Positions 11,153 through 23,870 of a stretch of DNA of 64,000 nt are shown here, one piece after another. The DNA lies in assembly GCA_948474755.1 (NCBI GenBank), contig CAOLHI010001246.1:1-64000 (forward strand), read 5' to 3'. Position numbers and translations under genes: made by a program. Position 1 is the stretch's first letter. Each line of letters starts with the position of its first letter. The stretch is from Ctenosaura bakeri (lineage: Eukaryota > Chordata > Lepidosauria > Squamata > Iguanidae). Below the pieces are notes generated by a model. That model ran no database searches. It was not told the origin of the DNA and saw only the letters and a program-made list of their open reading frames with translations.

Positions 11153-11240
11153 GGCCCCTCCCAAAACTGCAAACCCCAGGATTCCATAGGATGTTGAAAG
11201 TGGAATAATACCACTATAACAGTCTAGTGCAGAAATGGCC
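11153..11240. mobile_element. Half copy of the foldback MITE (TTTCCGCAC family)
   Basis: This is nearly identical to the right arm of the complete copy at 23871-24038. It shares an uninterrupted block covering ccccaggattccatagg and atgttgaaagtggaat, and ends gtctagtgcagaaatgg. Confidence 0.75.
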
Positions 11241-12060
11241 TTAGTCTCCACTCTTCCTATGATTTCCATGTGAGTGGACAAACATATATCCTTTTCTAAC
11301 ATGCTAGAGGGAGTTGATATAACAGGCTTTTCTGCTCACACTTTCTCTCTCCCTTTTGCTGTTCACTCACACTCAATAACGGATTATGTAGGCAGCTGCT
11401 GGTTATTTTGCCTGTTGTAGGCAGGCACCGGAGGACATGCTGAAGTTGAATCCTGGTCTTTACCAGCTCAAGCTTTATTGCATTGTTTACCGCAGATACT
11501 CTGCTTCAACCCAACACTGATAGTGTTTCACCAGCATTCCTTCATCATAATCTCTCGGCTGATGCTACTTTAAAAAAACTCCTGCTGGACAGAGAGTGAT
11601 GAGGAAAAATGGGTGATGGATGGTTGTAAAGAGACTATAAAGGAGTTTCTTCGTCAGAGGCTTTGTTAATGGTGGTCTTCCCGTATTTTAATAAAAAAAA
11701 ATGACAGCAAATAAATGACAGCATCATAGGCAAATGCTGGGTGCTGGAGGGACCACTGTGGCTAATGTGGGGATTTCTCTATTTTTTAAAAAAAAATAAA
11801 AATGCAATCACTACAATCTTCATTCTCTCATATGTCCAATGCCTTTGGCTCTGACCCCAACAATGGCCGCAGCTGCTCCACCCAGCATTTAGTTTCTCAA
11901 CAGTGAGCTGAGGTAACACCAGGTAACCATACATATGCCACCTCACTGCTGCCTGCCAGTATTGGCAACCACCCATGACTACCATCCATTCCCACCTGTC
12001 CACCTCTCTGTCTTATGAAGACCTTGCTTGCTGAGAGAGGGCTCTAGGAGAGCATGTTAC
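11241..12060. other. Unassigned sequence
   Basis: Moderate complexity with short poly-A runs at about 11693 and 11790. The open frames are short and unrecognised. Confidence 0.4.
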
Positions 12061-12064
12061 CCTG

Positions 12065-12900
12065 TATGTTGGGGGTCCTGGGAGGGGCGCCCAAATTACC
12101 AAATAAAAACACAAGATGGGGGAAATTAGACTTGAGCACTCTCTTTAAGCTAACGAGAGGAAGGGTAATTCAGCTGGGATCTTTAACCCTATGTCTACAG
12201 TGTCAGATCAGAAGAGCAGTCAGACAGTTTTTAAAGCAACAAATATTATTTTTATTGGGAACAAACAACACAAAAGACACGACATACACTAACTAACTAA
12301 GAAATAGAAATGGAGAGGTTTGGGGGAATGGATAATACGACATCTTTTCTTGTAGTCTTGGAGAGAACAGAGAGTTGCAGGGAAGAAAGCTCAGCACGGT
12401 TCGCTGAGGGGACAACTTCACTGGACAGAGTGGCAGCAAGGCTGGATGGAAGTCCAGGGTGATCCAAGCAATCTGAGCAAGTGATCCGAGGGGCACTTGG
12501 AATCAGGGGGTCTTTATAGGGTGGATTATGCCTACAGGCCATGCCATGCTCGGTGAGAACAAAGGAAATTTAGAGCGGGACAAAGGCGTTGGAAAAGGTC
12601 AGGTTTTACATGATGAGCTTAGCGCTGGATGACAATAGTATGGCCAGTATGGCCGGGCATCTTTGTGTAAAGTCGCACTAAGCAAGGCGGGTTTGCAAGA
12701 AGGAATGGTCCCTGAAGCATCGGAGAGGCATTAAGTTGCCTGCCTAAATTAGGTTTGGAACGTACAATCATTAACGGCTGTGCCTATTACGTGCTTGTCC
12801 GGTGGCCCTTGAAAACACGTGGAGTAGGGTGGCAGAGAAAGGTCAAATAGAGGCCAAATTATTTGATATCAAGAGATATCTAGTGCTCTCATCAGACATA
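12065..12900 (-). mobile_element. Probable solo LTR, antisense
   Basis: Read on the minus strand there is a TATA-like box (cctataaaga, 12511-12520). About 260 bp later comes an AATAAA signal (12251-12256) followed by a T-rich stretch. The block differs in base composition from its flanks. TG...CA ends and a target duplication could not be fixed, and no internal coding region is next to it. The retroelement class is not determined. Confidence 0.4.
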
Positions 12901-13063
12901 GCATAACCGTGGTAACAAGCACTCTATGAACACCACAGACTTGATTGTAATAAACAATGAATATGTTTAGTGTATAAGCATTTACCTTCATATCTAGTTG
13001 AATTCAAGAAGAGCAACTACCAAAAGTTACAATAAATAATAGTAAACTACATCTGTAAAGATA

Positions 13064-13267
13064 GAGCCCTGGTGGCACAGTGGTTAAATGTTGCCACAAG
13101 GTTGTGAGTTCGATCCTGTCAGGCTCCAGGTTGACTCAGCCTTCCATCCTTCCACAGGGTGGTAAAAGGAGTACCCAGGTTGTTGGGGGCAATTACTAAC
13201 ACATTGTAAACTGCTTAGCCTTAGAGAGCACTTAGCTGATAAGCAGTATAGAAATACACATGCTAAA
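13064..13267 (+). mobile_element. Second tRNA-derived SINE family
   Basis: The head is gccctggtggcacagtggtt (A-box-like), with a B box gagttcgatcc at about 13106. The body has gactcagccttccatccttc and gtacccaggttgttgggggc. It is a different family from the ACAACAA-tailed SINEs. The interval between the A and B boxes is shortened. Confidence 0.8.
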
Positions 13268-15167
13268 GCTATCAGAATATTCTAAGAGTTGATGCATCTG
13301 TCTCAAAGCACTTCTGTTTTAATGAGATGTATGCATGCACAAATGACGTTAGAAACTGAAATAAGCCAACAACTTAGTTCTAATTCTTAAAATTAACAGA
13401 ATCATTCGGACTTTTATGTAAGATAGAATACAACAAAACTCTTTTATATTATGAGAACAGAATTAAATTGTTTATTGCTATGGGAGTAAGTAGCATAAAA
13501 TTTAAAAGATTTGCTTCATGTTTGGGGACAACTAGTTTATTATTTGTAGCATGTATAAAACATTTCACAATGGCAATTAGGATGCAAACCAAATTTCACT
13601 GAATGATTGAAATCAGTGGGACTCTCTCCTTTCCCTCCAGTTGTATCAGATCCATGGTAAAGATACACAGCTTTCCTTCAGTCTCATTACAGTTGGAAGA
13701 GGAAATATGGAGCCAGTTTTTGTGGGTCTCTCTGTGCACTGACCAATCTATATATTTCAACTGCTAGCCAAATTTTGATCCATTGCTTTCCATTTCTGAC
13801 CTGGGTAAGCAGAAGTACTATGATACTCATAGCACTGTGGTATTTTACCTCATGCGAGGTGTCACGTTAGCAGGCCATTTAGCTCACCAGCACTGCACTA
13901 AGCAAGTAAAACAAAATAAATGAAGCAGGATATTCATATGGTCAAACATTTTTCAGAACCAAATTGTATTCATTGTTTCCTGAAAGGAAAAAAAAAAACT
14001 TGGGCTGACTGTAGAAATGAGTTATATGTGGTATCAAAGATTTATTGTTTCGCCAATTAGATTATTACAAGCAGCAGCTTTTGATTACTACTACTACAAC
14101 AAAGTTCACATGAAGTTACTCCCATAATAGCTTCCCTCACTTATATTTATCCAAAGTTCTTTCAGCTTCCTCCACTAACACATATACCCCATATATCAGT
14201 CATAATTCCTAAACAGAATCTCCTGGTTCAGAGCCTTAATTCTAGTCTTAAACCAACCGCTCCTGTAATAACAGCATAAATGTCAAGCTTATTTTATGTA
14301 GTGTTGTGAAATGACAGTGTTACTTTCTGGGACTTTTTTTTTAAAGAAGTTTAGCATCAAATGAATTAAGTACGGCTTTGTTCATTCACAAGATGAAGAT
14401 GTGAAGGTTTGAAGACTAATAGCTCCTTACTGTCTGAGATGCCCAATAGCATAAACATTGCATTGTAATTTGTAAGTTTATGGAACATTTTAAATTCTTT
14501 GGCAGTAAAAATGCACAGTGTACAGCAAAAGTCTCCAGTTTATAGACCTACTAGGAACATTATTGAGTTCTTATTGTACTGTACTGTATTGTACATTCAC
14601 CAAGAAAGCCATTATATGATGAAACAAACATACTAAAGTTTATTTTAAAAAGCAAACTATGTTCAAACAGCCCTAGGAGATAAAAATAAACATAATTGTG
14701 TTCTTTGGTGATATTAAATGTGGTGAAGAGACTATCTTCAATGACCCATTGCCACTTGCTAATTTGTACAGGAAAACATTAACATGAATTTTCATAACTT
14801 ATAATCAGCAAGAAGTTTGCAAGACATAGGTCCCCGTTTCCCACAGCCAGTCATTTAGTCACATATTGTGGTACATATATTTCTCATATTCTCTTCCAAG
14901 ATATATATTTATTTTTCTATTTCTATCCTCTCCTAGCCCCAGATCTCAGGAGACATTGAGGTATGAAAATGTAAAGAGTTCCTTTTCCTCACAGTTCATA
15001 ATCCTCAGGTTAAAGTTGGGAAAACATTTTTTAACCAGGCTTGAATTAAGGGTCTCAGGCATTCCAGCAGCAAGCAGAGCTTAAAGGCATGTGATAGAGC
15101 CAAGGACACAGCATGTGGGACTAGGCAAAGTGGGTATAGCCATTTATGATTTGATTAATTCCATATC
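13268..15167. other. AT-rich DNA, nothing recognised
   Basis: No substantial open frame, RNA gene or identifiable repeat. It ends at the target site of the L1 insertion. Confidence 0.5.
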
Positions 15168-16848
15168 AAGAATATAAGGCGGAGGTGGGGCCAAGATGTC
15201 AGCGCAACTGGTAGCTTGAACTGTTAGCTCAGGGCTACCTGATGTGAACTTGTAGGGAAAACATCCCCTGGGGGCCTTTGTGGTCCCCCCCAAAAATTCC
15301 TCCTTAGCAGATGGGGGGTGCAGGGCAGCTCACATGTCCGGAATGGCTCCTGGCTCCGGTAAAGAAGAGGTGGAGGTACCAAAGTGGTAAGGAGCGAGGA
15401 CGGAGCTAATGTCGCGGATTCACAGTCTTTTGAACTGATAAGCACTGGCGAAAAACTCTTTTTTTTTTTTTAAACAAAGAAGGTGTTGATTAAGCAATCC
15501 AGTTGGGTTAAAAAGAAGAAGAGAAGAAAGACTTAAGTGGATTAAAAAGTGACCTGGTATGAGCTGGAATGGCAGAGTTTGGAGAGATGATGAGAGGCAA
15601 TGACGGGAGATTTTGGGAGGCAGTAATGGCGAATGAGGCTTGGATTTGCTGAGAGGAGTTTTTCCCCCTTGAGAGCAATGGACTGAGCTTTCTCCCCTGT
15701 GTATGTGTGAGCAGCTAATGTTTTGTTGAAACTTGTTTAAAAACCTGGCGTGGGATGGATGAAATTTGCTTCTGCTGAACTTTGAAGAACTTTGGTTAAA
15801 GGGGGTTTGTTTTTAACTCTTTCTATGGACGACAGAGGAAGGGGGAAGCAGGAGGAGTAGAAAAGAAAGAGAGGGGAGGGAAAGATGGCGATGGCCATGT
15901 CTTTTTGGAGAGGACAGTAAGGTCTTCCTTTGTTTTGGTTTAACAAGAATGATGTTTATGGAGTGATTTGTGGATTTATATTGCATTTTTAAACCTCTTA
16001 TGGAACAGCTGTGGATTAGCCTCACCAAGAGAGGTGAAGAGAGAAGTTTATGGAGTTTATGAACTGTATACTGAGAGTATAAACTGTAGATTATAAGTGA
16101 TAGAGCTTTCCCCCCCTCTATTCTTTCTTGAACGAACTTTGAACTAAACAAGAATAATTATATAAAAAGGAACAAACTAACTGACATTATAATTATGGAA
16201 CACTGATGGACTGAGTACTTGGATGATTAGCTTCTGAACTTTTGCATATGGATTAGCCTCAGGAAGAGAGGTGAAGACAACAAAAGGGAAGGTATTCTTT
16301 GATGTAAGCTGATTTGAGACTGAAGACTGACATTGAACATAGTCTGAAAATAGAAGACAAATTGATAACAACTGATATAAATTGGTAGAACATACATTCA
16401 TATAAATTGTTTCTAATAATTTCTAACTGTTAATGAATAACTGTTCTTCATTTTTCTTTTTTGTATTACTCTATTTTTAATGGATGGATAAATCAAATGG
16501 AATGATAGAAATCTGACTTGTATAGTAGCTATAAGCCTTTTAAAATATAATTTTATACAACAATAATTACTATAACTAGTATAATAATCAGTATTTAGAA
16601 TAAACTGATAGAATAATAGATTGGCTTAAAGATTTGATTCTTGAATTTTGGGGATTATAGCTCTAAAGAAAGTAGTGAGCCAAGGAATAGCTACAGATCA
16701 AAAGAAAACAACACAGACACAAATTCAGCCACAAGTTTTGGAAAGAAGAGGATCTACAGGTTCAAAAACAATGGAAGTGAATAGAATTTCAAAAAATGAG
16801 AACTGATATGATGGAAGAATTAAAACAACAAGGACAGAGATAAGAACA

Positions 16849-17530
16849 ATGAGAACAGAAATAAAACAAGATTTGAAAAAGGAAGTAGAGAACCTAAATC
16901 AGAGCTTGCAGAAATCAACTACAGATATATCAACAACAGATCAAAAAGTGGAAGATAATCAGGAAAAAAGCCAAAAACTGGAGGACCAGGTGGAGCAGCT
17001 GAAGAGACAGCAGCAAAGAGATAAAGAAACTATAATGAGATTGGAAATTCGCCAGTGAAGTAGATGTTTGAAGTTAAGGGGTCTCCCTGAACAAAAAGAG
17101 GAAAACCTACACCAAAGAGTAACAGATATTTTGGCACCATATATAAGCCAAAGAGCGAGATTTGAACATGAAAGTTTTCAGAATTGAATCAGCAGTGGCA
17201 AAACAGAGGGACCTACCTCGAGACATTGTGGTTTATTTTACCAGGGAAAAGATCTGGGATTTAATCATTGAACAAAATTATAAAGAAAAATTAATAGTGG
17301 ATGAGAATGAAATAAAATTTTTCAAGGATGTATTACCAAGTGTGATGAGGAGTAGAAGAGAGTATGCATTTTTGGTAAAGATTCTCCAATGAAGAGAAAT
17401 AAGATACAGATGGGAGTTACCAGAAGGGCTTTCTTTTTTATTTGAAGGTAGGAGAAGGAGGATAAACTCAGTGCAGCAAGCAATGGAATTCCAAGAGAAC
17501 TATCTGAAAACTGGCTCCAAAATAGCAAAG
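16849..17530 (+). pseudogene. L1 ORF1 (RNA-binding chaperone) remnant
   Basis: The first frame (16849-17055) is a charged coiled coil with heptad-like K/E/L/Q spacing (LEDQVEQLKRQQQRDKETI), as in the ORF1p trimerisation region. After a stop at 17056 the RRM-like part follows (LRGLPEQKEENLHQRV). The C-terminal domain then comes in a different frame from 17162 (VFRIESAVAKQRDLPRDIVV). The order coiled coil, RRM, C-terminal domain is the normal ORF1 layout. It is broken by at least two stops or shifts. Confidence 0.75.
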
Positions 17531-17684
17531 ACTGAAGATAAAAAATCAGAAAAAACAGGGGAGTCAACACAGATGGGAGCAGCATGCAAAGCTAGTCCAA
17601 TGTCAGAAGAAGAGGCCAGAAGAAAAAAGAAGAACCAGAAGAAAAAAAGGAAAAAAAGAAAAAAGGGAAATAAGAACAGTAAAT

Positions 17685-20600
17685 ATGAAGATAATTTCAT
17701 GGAATATACAAGGAATAAATTCACAATCAAAGAGAAGACAGATTTTTCATCACTTAGAAAGATTAAGACCTCAAATTTTAGTATTATTAGAGACTCATAT
17801 AAAGAAAACTCAAGAAAAGTACTTATGCAACTCTAAATTAGGTCAATGTTTTGCTTCTTCATATGTAAACAAGAAAAGAGGGGTTGCTATTTATATTGAA
17901 AAAGATATTCAAGCAAAACAAATTTTTGAAGATGAAGAAGGAGGAATATTGGGTGTTGAGATTCTAAAAAATGGTAAAAAAAATTATTGGTTGGTGTTTA
18001 TGCCCCAAATGAAAATAAAGCTGAATTTTATAAGAAATTGCGTGGAAAGATACCAGCATATGAGTATGAAGATTGGATTTTAGCAGGTGATTGGAATGGG
18101 TCCTGGATATCAAAATGAATAAAATGACCTCTCAGAATAAAGAAGACCAAGCAATGAGAGGGAGATTACCAAAAGATTTCTTTGAGATGTGTGAAGAATT
18201 ATCTGTTTTAGATGTATGGAGAAATTATTTATCCAAATACCAAAGATTTTAGTTTTTTTCACTGAAGTTCATCAATCTTGGTCCCGAATAGATATGATCT
18301 TGATTTCTAAACATTTGCTATCAGAGACAAGGAAAACAGAAATATTGTCAAAGGTCATCTCTGATCATCATTCAGTAATGTTTCAAATCCAAGAGAAGAC
18401 TAAACAATTTCAATGGCGATTGAATGATAGTTTATTGAATGATGAAGAGATAGTAAAACAAGTGAAAGAAGTGCCAAGAAAATATAAAAGAAGACATGAA
18501 AATGAGAATGATTTGGGATGCATCAAAGGCAGTAATGAGAGATTTTTTTATACATCAATGACAAATCCAGAATAAAAAAGGCAGAAGAAATATCAAGTGT
18601 TATTAATATCAAGTGTTATTGACCAAACTCCAAGAGAAAGAAAAAGAACTTAAGAAAAATCCATTGCAACAATCACTACAGCAGGAGATTAAGAAAATAC
18701 AGAAGGAGATGGTGATAATAACAACTGAAGACATAGAGAAAAAGATTAAACAGAAGAAATTAACTCAATTTGAACATGCTAATAAAATAGGGAAATGCTT
18801 AGCATACAAACTTAAGAAGAAGAAAGAGAGGAATATAATTGTTGAGTTGAAATGTGGAAAGAAGTTTATTACTCAACAAGAAAAAATAAAACAGAAATTT
18901 GAAGAATATTTTGGAAAACTATTTTATGAAATAAAATCCCCTCATCAATATGAGAAAAATCTGTCTAAATTTCTTCAGAAAGATCCCAAAAATATCACTA
19001 GAAGCACAAAAACAGTTGAATAAATCAATAACAATTACTGAAATTGAAGATGCTATAAAGGATTTGAAAGTGGACAAGGCACCAAGACCGGATGAGTTCA
19101 CCATGCTATATTATAAAAGATTTATAAAAGAATTAACAAGACCAATTCAAGCAACTTCGAAGGAAATAGAAAAACATGGTTTGAAAACAAAATCCTGGGC
19201 AGAATCTAACATTGTATTGATATCTAAAGAGGGTAAAGATAAAAAAAGAAGTTAAGAATTACAGAACAATCTCCTTGTTGAATGTAGATTATAAAATTTT
19301 TGCGGCAATGTTGGCAAAATGGTTGAGACAGATATTACAGGATAAAATTCAAGAAGGTCAAACAGGTTTTCTCCCAAGTAGATATATGAGAAGTAATATA
19401 AGGACAATCCTAGATGTAATTGAATATTATGATTAAAACCCAGGGAAGAAAGCAACACTCATTTTTTTTGGATGCAGAAAAGGCATTCAATAATGTTTCC
19501 TGGGCCTTTATACGTCAGATATTGAGGAAATATGACATGGGCGAAGATTTTTGTAAATGGATTGAGATGATTTATCAAGAACAATCTGCGAGATTAATAA
19601 TTAATGGAGATATTTCGACAAACTTCAAAATTAATAAAAGGGTTCGGCAAGGGTGCCCATTATCACCATTATTATTTATAGCTGTTTTGGAAGTATTGCT
19701 AAATATAATAAATGAGGATTCACAGATAAGAAGTTTGAAAATAAAGAAAAAGGAATTGAAATTAAAAGCTTTCGCAGATGACGTAATTATATTTTTGGAG
19801 GATCCACAAAAATCAATTCAGGCATTGATGGAAACTTTGCAAAGATATGGTCAAGTGGTAGGATATTAAATAAATAACGAAAAGACAATGATGATGACAT
19901 TGAATATGACTAAAAAACAGCAAACTAATTTGGAGAGTAGATCTGGATGTCAATTAACTAAGAAAACAAGATACTTAGGAATTATGTTAACGAAAAGGAA
20001 CCAAGAATTATTCGACAACAACTCTTTGAAGATATGGAAAGAGATTTAAAATAATATGGGAAAATGGAAAAATCTAAATCTATCTCTCCTGGGAAGAATA
20101 AATGCTTTCAAAATGTCCTTATTACCAAAACTTATGTCCCTTTTTCAGAATTTACCAATAATAGGAAGAGAGAAAATATTTAAAGAATGGAAAAGGATCT
20201 TCTAAAGTTTGTTTGGCAAGGGAAAAAGCCAAGGATAAGATTTCAAAATGCTTCAGGATGCAAAAGAAAGAGGAGGATTTGATCTTCCATCACTGAAAAT
20301 TTATTATTATGCATTATCCATATCTAGATTGGATTAAAGACTGGATTCAATTAGAGAGAACAACCATGAAAGATTTGGAAGAAATAAATAACAGATTTGG
20401 ATGGCATTGATATTTATGTTACGGTAGATTAGCGGTGAATAAAGAGTTCAACAATCATTGCATCTGGAAGACGCTGTTAAAGGTTTGGCTACAAATAAAG
20501 TGGAAATACTGTACAAAACTTCCAACATGGACTTCACCACAAGAAGTGTATAAAATTGCTCCAACAAAACAAGGAAATTTATTAACCTATCAAGACATAT

Positions 20601-21412
20601 TGAAATGGGAAGGGGATAAACCAAGAATGTGTACAGTGGAAGAATTAAAGGCTGATGGGCATGAGTTAAATTGGTTCCCATGGCGACAACGAAAAGAAAG
20701 GTTTAAAATGGATCAAAAACTGTATGGATTTGAGAGAAAAGAGAATGAATTGGACTTACTGATGAAGGGAAATAAAAAAAAATTCAAAATTCTATAAACA
20801 ATTGTTGAAAGAGAAATGGAATCAGTAGTTAAAGATACAATGGTTAAATAGGCTCACAATGTGGGACACCTGATTGAATTAGAAGTTTGGGAGAAAGTAT
20901 GGAAAACTGATATAAAATTAACCCCAAACTCAAATTTAAGAGACAACTTTTACAAAATGTTACATAGATGGTATATGATCCCAGAAAGATTGCATAAAAT
21001 GACTAAAAATGGGAATGTGAAAAGTTGGAAGTGTGATGAAAAGATTGGGTCCTTTTTTCATATGTGGTGGACTCGTGGAAGGGCAAGAAAGTTCTGGAAG
21101 GGGATACATGATGAAATTCAAAGAATCTGTAAAATGAACTTTGAAATTATACCAGAATTTTATTTGTTAAATATGTTAAGACAACAAAGGGAGATTAGAA
21201 GTCATCAGAAGATATTGTTATATTTGATAACAGCTGCAAGGTTGACATACACGCAACACTGGAAAGAAAAGATAGATATTGATTTAGGAGAGTGGAAATT
21301 AAAAGTCCTGGATACGGTAGAGACAGAAAAGTTAGTATTTTCATTGAAAAATAAACCTATCCAGAACTTTGAAAGGGAATGGAAAGGAGTTTTGGAATGG
21401 ATAAAAATTTAA
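17685..21412 (+). pseudogene. L1 ORF2 (endonuclease and reverse transcriptase), broken
   Basis: It starts MKIISWNIQGINSQSKRRQ, the endonuclease N-terminus, with the LLETHI block following. The endonuclease continues in other frames: AGDWN near 18088, SRIDMILISK near 18285 and ISDHHSV near 18360. The RT follows with a GPDG-type block read as APRPDEFT near 19080, YRTISLLN near 19262 and LDAEKAFN near 19460. RQGCPLSPLLF (about 19650) and the catalytic FADD (about 19772) are intact. The C-terminal domain lies at 20435-21412. At least six stops or frameshifts separate these pieces. A conserved glycine in the GPDG block is replaced by R. It would nick target DNA and copy L1 RNA if intact; it is not. 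Confidence 0.85.
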
Positions 21413-21642
21413 AAGTGTATGAAAGCAAAGAAAGAGGTAATGTAATTGTTTTCTCTTCTGTAAAATGTAACTGTTATTCTTTCTTTTTCTTTTGGTAAAT
21501 GGAAACAAAGAAGACTCAACTGGAGTAAAATAATATGGAAGGGGGAGGGTGTGCTATATCCGATAATGGGGTATACTCACTCTGTTTTTTATGCAAAGAA
21601 ACTTTTAATAAAAATATTTAAAAGAAAAAAAGAAAATAAGGC

Positions 21643-22051
21643 AAAGTTCAGCTTTGTGCCTATATATGTATGTGCCGCAGTGCAATAGCTTTTCTGCCAG
21701 GGAACTACAGCTAAATTCCATATCACAGTTCTTCTGCCTGCAAACCACAGGTCGGTTCTGTTCAGAGTACTTTAAATTATATTTAAATGACTATAATATT
21801 TATGACTATATTTAAATGTATTTAATCTCCCATTGGAGATAACAGCAGAAGATGTTTACAGGCTGGATAGGGACACAGCCAACCTATGCTGCCAATAATT
21901 GTGGGCAAAAGCTCCCACATAAAACTATGTGGGTCACATAAAACTATGCACATACACTTTGGTCCAAGACTATTCTTTTTTCTCTTATGTGTCAACTACA
22001 TTTAACAGACCATATTATTTGTTTAAATTCCATCTTCTTCATTGACATATA
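21643..22051. other. AT-rich spacer between the L1 and the transposon cluster
   Basis: No gene or repeat is recognised. A short repeated phrase, cataaaactatg, occurs twice near 21920-21950. Confidence 0.5.
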
Positions 22052-22531
22052 CAGTCAGCCCTCCACATTTGCTGGTTTAACTTTTGTAGATTTAATTATT
22101 TGCAAGTTTCTCCAGCTCCTGCCACTCCATCTCAAGTGCTTCTTTTCCAGGAGAACGTTCCCTCTTGGTGATTCCAATCAGGCCATGTAGCTCTTTAAAA
22201 ACCCACCTCTAATCCTCTTCCACTTCTACCAGTTGCTATCTGGCCAGATAAGAATGGATCGCAGCCCAGTTTCTCAGTGTTACAAATCCTCTCCCATGCC
22301 CCCCACCACACCCAAGGAAGGAGATGAGCAACAGAGGAAATATATGGGCTTTGGGCACCATACTGATACACACCCTTTCCTGACTTGGTATGGACCCAGG
22401 GTACCTGCTCTCCCCTCTATGCCTCAGCCACCTTCCCATAGCCACTCATATACACACATTTTGATACTTGCAGTTTTTCCATTTTTGCGGGGTCCTATGC
22501 CCTAACCCTCACAAATGTGGAGGGATGACTA
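22052..22531. mobile_element. Tigger/pogo-like non-autonomous transposon, copy 1
   Basis: Inverted ends: cagtcagccctccacatttg at the left and the complement of caaatgtggagggatgacta at the right. It is flanked by TA on both sides (22050-22051 and 22532-22533), the TA target duplication of Tc1/mariner/pogo elements. At 480 bp there is no transposase frame. The cgggg(t)cctatgcccta-type block before the right end matches this class. Confidence 0.75.
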
Positions 22532-22796
22532 TATAACTGATGCCAATATAACACACTGTATCACCCATCCTGTCCCCAAATGCACAGAACCTAACTTGCC
22601 ACACACACATCCCTAACCACAGTTTTGTGATCAGAGTAACATCAGATATGGAGGAAGGGGAAGTAAGTAAATCACTCTCCCAGACATAGGCCTTTACCGT
22701 ATTTTCTGGTGTATAAGATGACCTTTTAACCCCTGAAATACTTTGCAAAAGTCGGGGGTCGTCTTATACGCCGGGTGTGGCGGGGAGGCACCGCAG

Positions 22797-22903
22797 CCGC
22801 CGAAGTTCCCGCTGGCCCGCAGCGCTTTCCCCCCCGCCGAGGGAGAGGCGCCGTGGCCGCCGAAGTTCCCGCCGGCCCGCGGCGCTTCTCCCCGGCTTGG
22901 AGA
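22797..22903. repeat. 60-bp tandem duplication in the left arm
   Basis: The block ccgccgaagttcccgc begins at 22797 and again at 22857, exactly 60 bp later. The following ggcccgc and gcgctt segments also repeat with few changes. Confidence 0.85.
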
Positions 22904-22984
22904 CAGTTTGTTCAAAAGTACGCCCCACTGTTTCCAGCGGGGCTGACTCCCAAAAAACTGTATAGTTTTTCCTTGAAAAACTTA

Positions 22985-23469
22985 AATCAACAATTAACCA
23001 ACACAGATAGGATCGGGATATTCATCACCTTGTCTGTGCTCGCCGGGCAACCTGCGAGGCCAGTGGAAAGCCGGGAGAAGGGCAAGAGACGAGGATAGCA
23101 GAGAAAACCAACAACAACCGGACTTGCAGCACTGAGAGCCGGCGACAGGCTGCAGACCCACAAGCGGCTTTCTCTGCCCTCCCCGCGGCCCGTGTAGGCG
23201 AGGAGCCGCCAAAGCTCCTCCTTTTCCTGCTGGGCTCCGGCTGTAGCTACCGCCAGCCGCTGTGGGTGTACAGGCGGCGAGGGCTGTGCGGCTCTTCCTT
23301 CCTCCTCCGAGCGGCTCCGGCACCGCGGCGGCGCCTCCCCCTAAGCTGGGTGGGCAGGAGGGAGGAGAAGGAGGAACCAGGGCTGGCCCGGCGGGTCTCC
23401 TGTTCCTGCCGTCTGGCCGTGAGGGCTCCGCTTCTAGCAGCCGGTTGCAGAGGAGCCATTGCTGAAGAA
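22985..23469. promoter_or_regulatory. GC-rich block upstream of the CARS2-like exon
   Basis: CpG-rich DNA runs directly into the CARS2-like exon. It is plausibly the original promoter CpG island and 5' UTR carried with the exon. The open frames over it (22775-23098, 23266-23895) are products of high GC and are not supported as genes. Confidence 0.4.
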
Positions 23470-23832
23470 ATGTCCAGAGGCAGCCCCGGTGCTCTCCTGC
23501 TTCACCAGGCCAGGCCGGTGAAGCTTCACCAGGCTTTTGCCGGTCCTGGGCTGTCTAGAAGCCGCCACCGCCGCCACCTCCCCGTTGCAGCAGCTGGGTC
23601 TCCGGCACTGCAAAGGGTGGTCTTTTTCGGTCGGCGGAGCCGCCGCTCTTGCTGCGGGAAGAAAGCGGCTTTGGGGTGCAGCTTATGGGAGGAGAAAGTG
23701 CAGCTGCGGCGGCCCCGGGCTCGGGACGAAGTGGATCATGCCCCCAGGCCAAGAGAGTGGCGTTACGGTCTACAACAGCCTGAGCAGGAGCAAAGAGCCG
23801 CTCATTTTGAGGAACTCCCATGTGGTGACTTG
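23470..23832 (+). pseudogene. CARS2: Exon 1 of mitochondrial cysteinyl-tRNA synthetase, isolated copy
   Basis: The frame ending at 23832 reads PPGQESGVTVYNSLSRSKEP and then LILRNSHVVTW. This matches the start of the CARS2 synthetase domain (known form G-V-x-V-Y-N-S-L-x-x-x-K-E-P-L-I, followed by W-Y-S-C-G-P-T). The family enzyme charges tRNA-Cys in mitochondria. The tryptophan codon is split by a donor, ACTTG|gtagac, just before the region that would read YSCGPT, so this is an exon end and not a processed copy. The upstream part is GC-rich and arginine/alanine-rich, like a mitochondrial presequence. The ATG at 23470 is in a different frame from the conserved part, so the copy carries a frameshift or uses another start. 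No later CARS2 exon is visible in the window. It lies inside the 22697-24979 TIR unit, 38 bp from a MITE. Cytosolic CARS1 is a poorer match (KEV rather than KEPLI). Confidence 0.68.
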
Positions 23833-23870
23833 GTAGACTGTTTCGTAATTAAAGTGTGGGGGGACGAGGA

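Larger units (their letters stand above)
15181..21629 (+). mobile_element. L1 LINE, full-length size, coding-dead
   Basis: About 6.45 kb. It begins ggaggtggggccaagatg, like an L1 5' end, and has a long 5' UTR, ORF1, ORF2 and a 3' end with AATAAA (about 21608) and an A-rich tail. A 13-bp direct repeat flanks it: aagaatataaggc at 15168-15180 and aagaaaataaggc at 21630-21642, with one difference. That fits a target-site duplication and an insertion that was not 5'-truncated. Both ORFs carry stops and frameshifts. Confidence 0.88.

Noticed and set aside
12293..12542. Minus-strand frames in the LTR-like block
   Set aside because: Short, low-complexity, and overlapping the TATA and poly(A) signals of the LTR.
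22775..23098. GC-rich alanine/proline frame upstream of the CARS2-like exon
   Set aside because: It overlaps the 60-bp tandem duplication and the left transposon arm. Composition explains the open frame.
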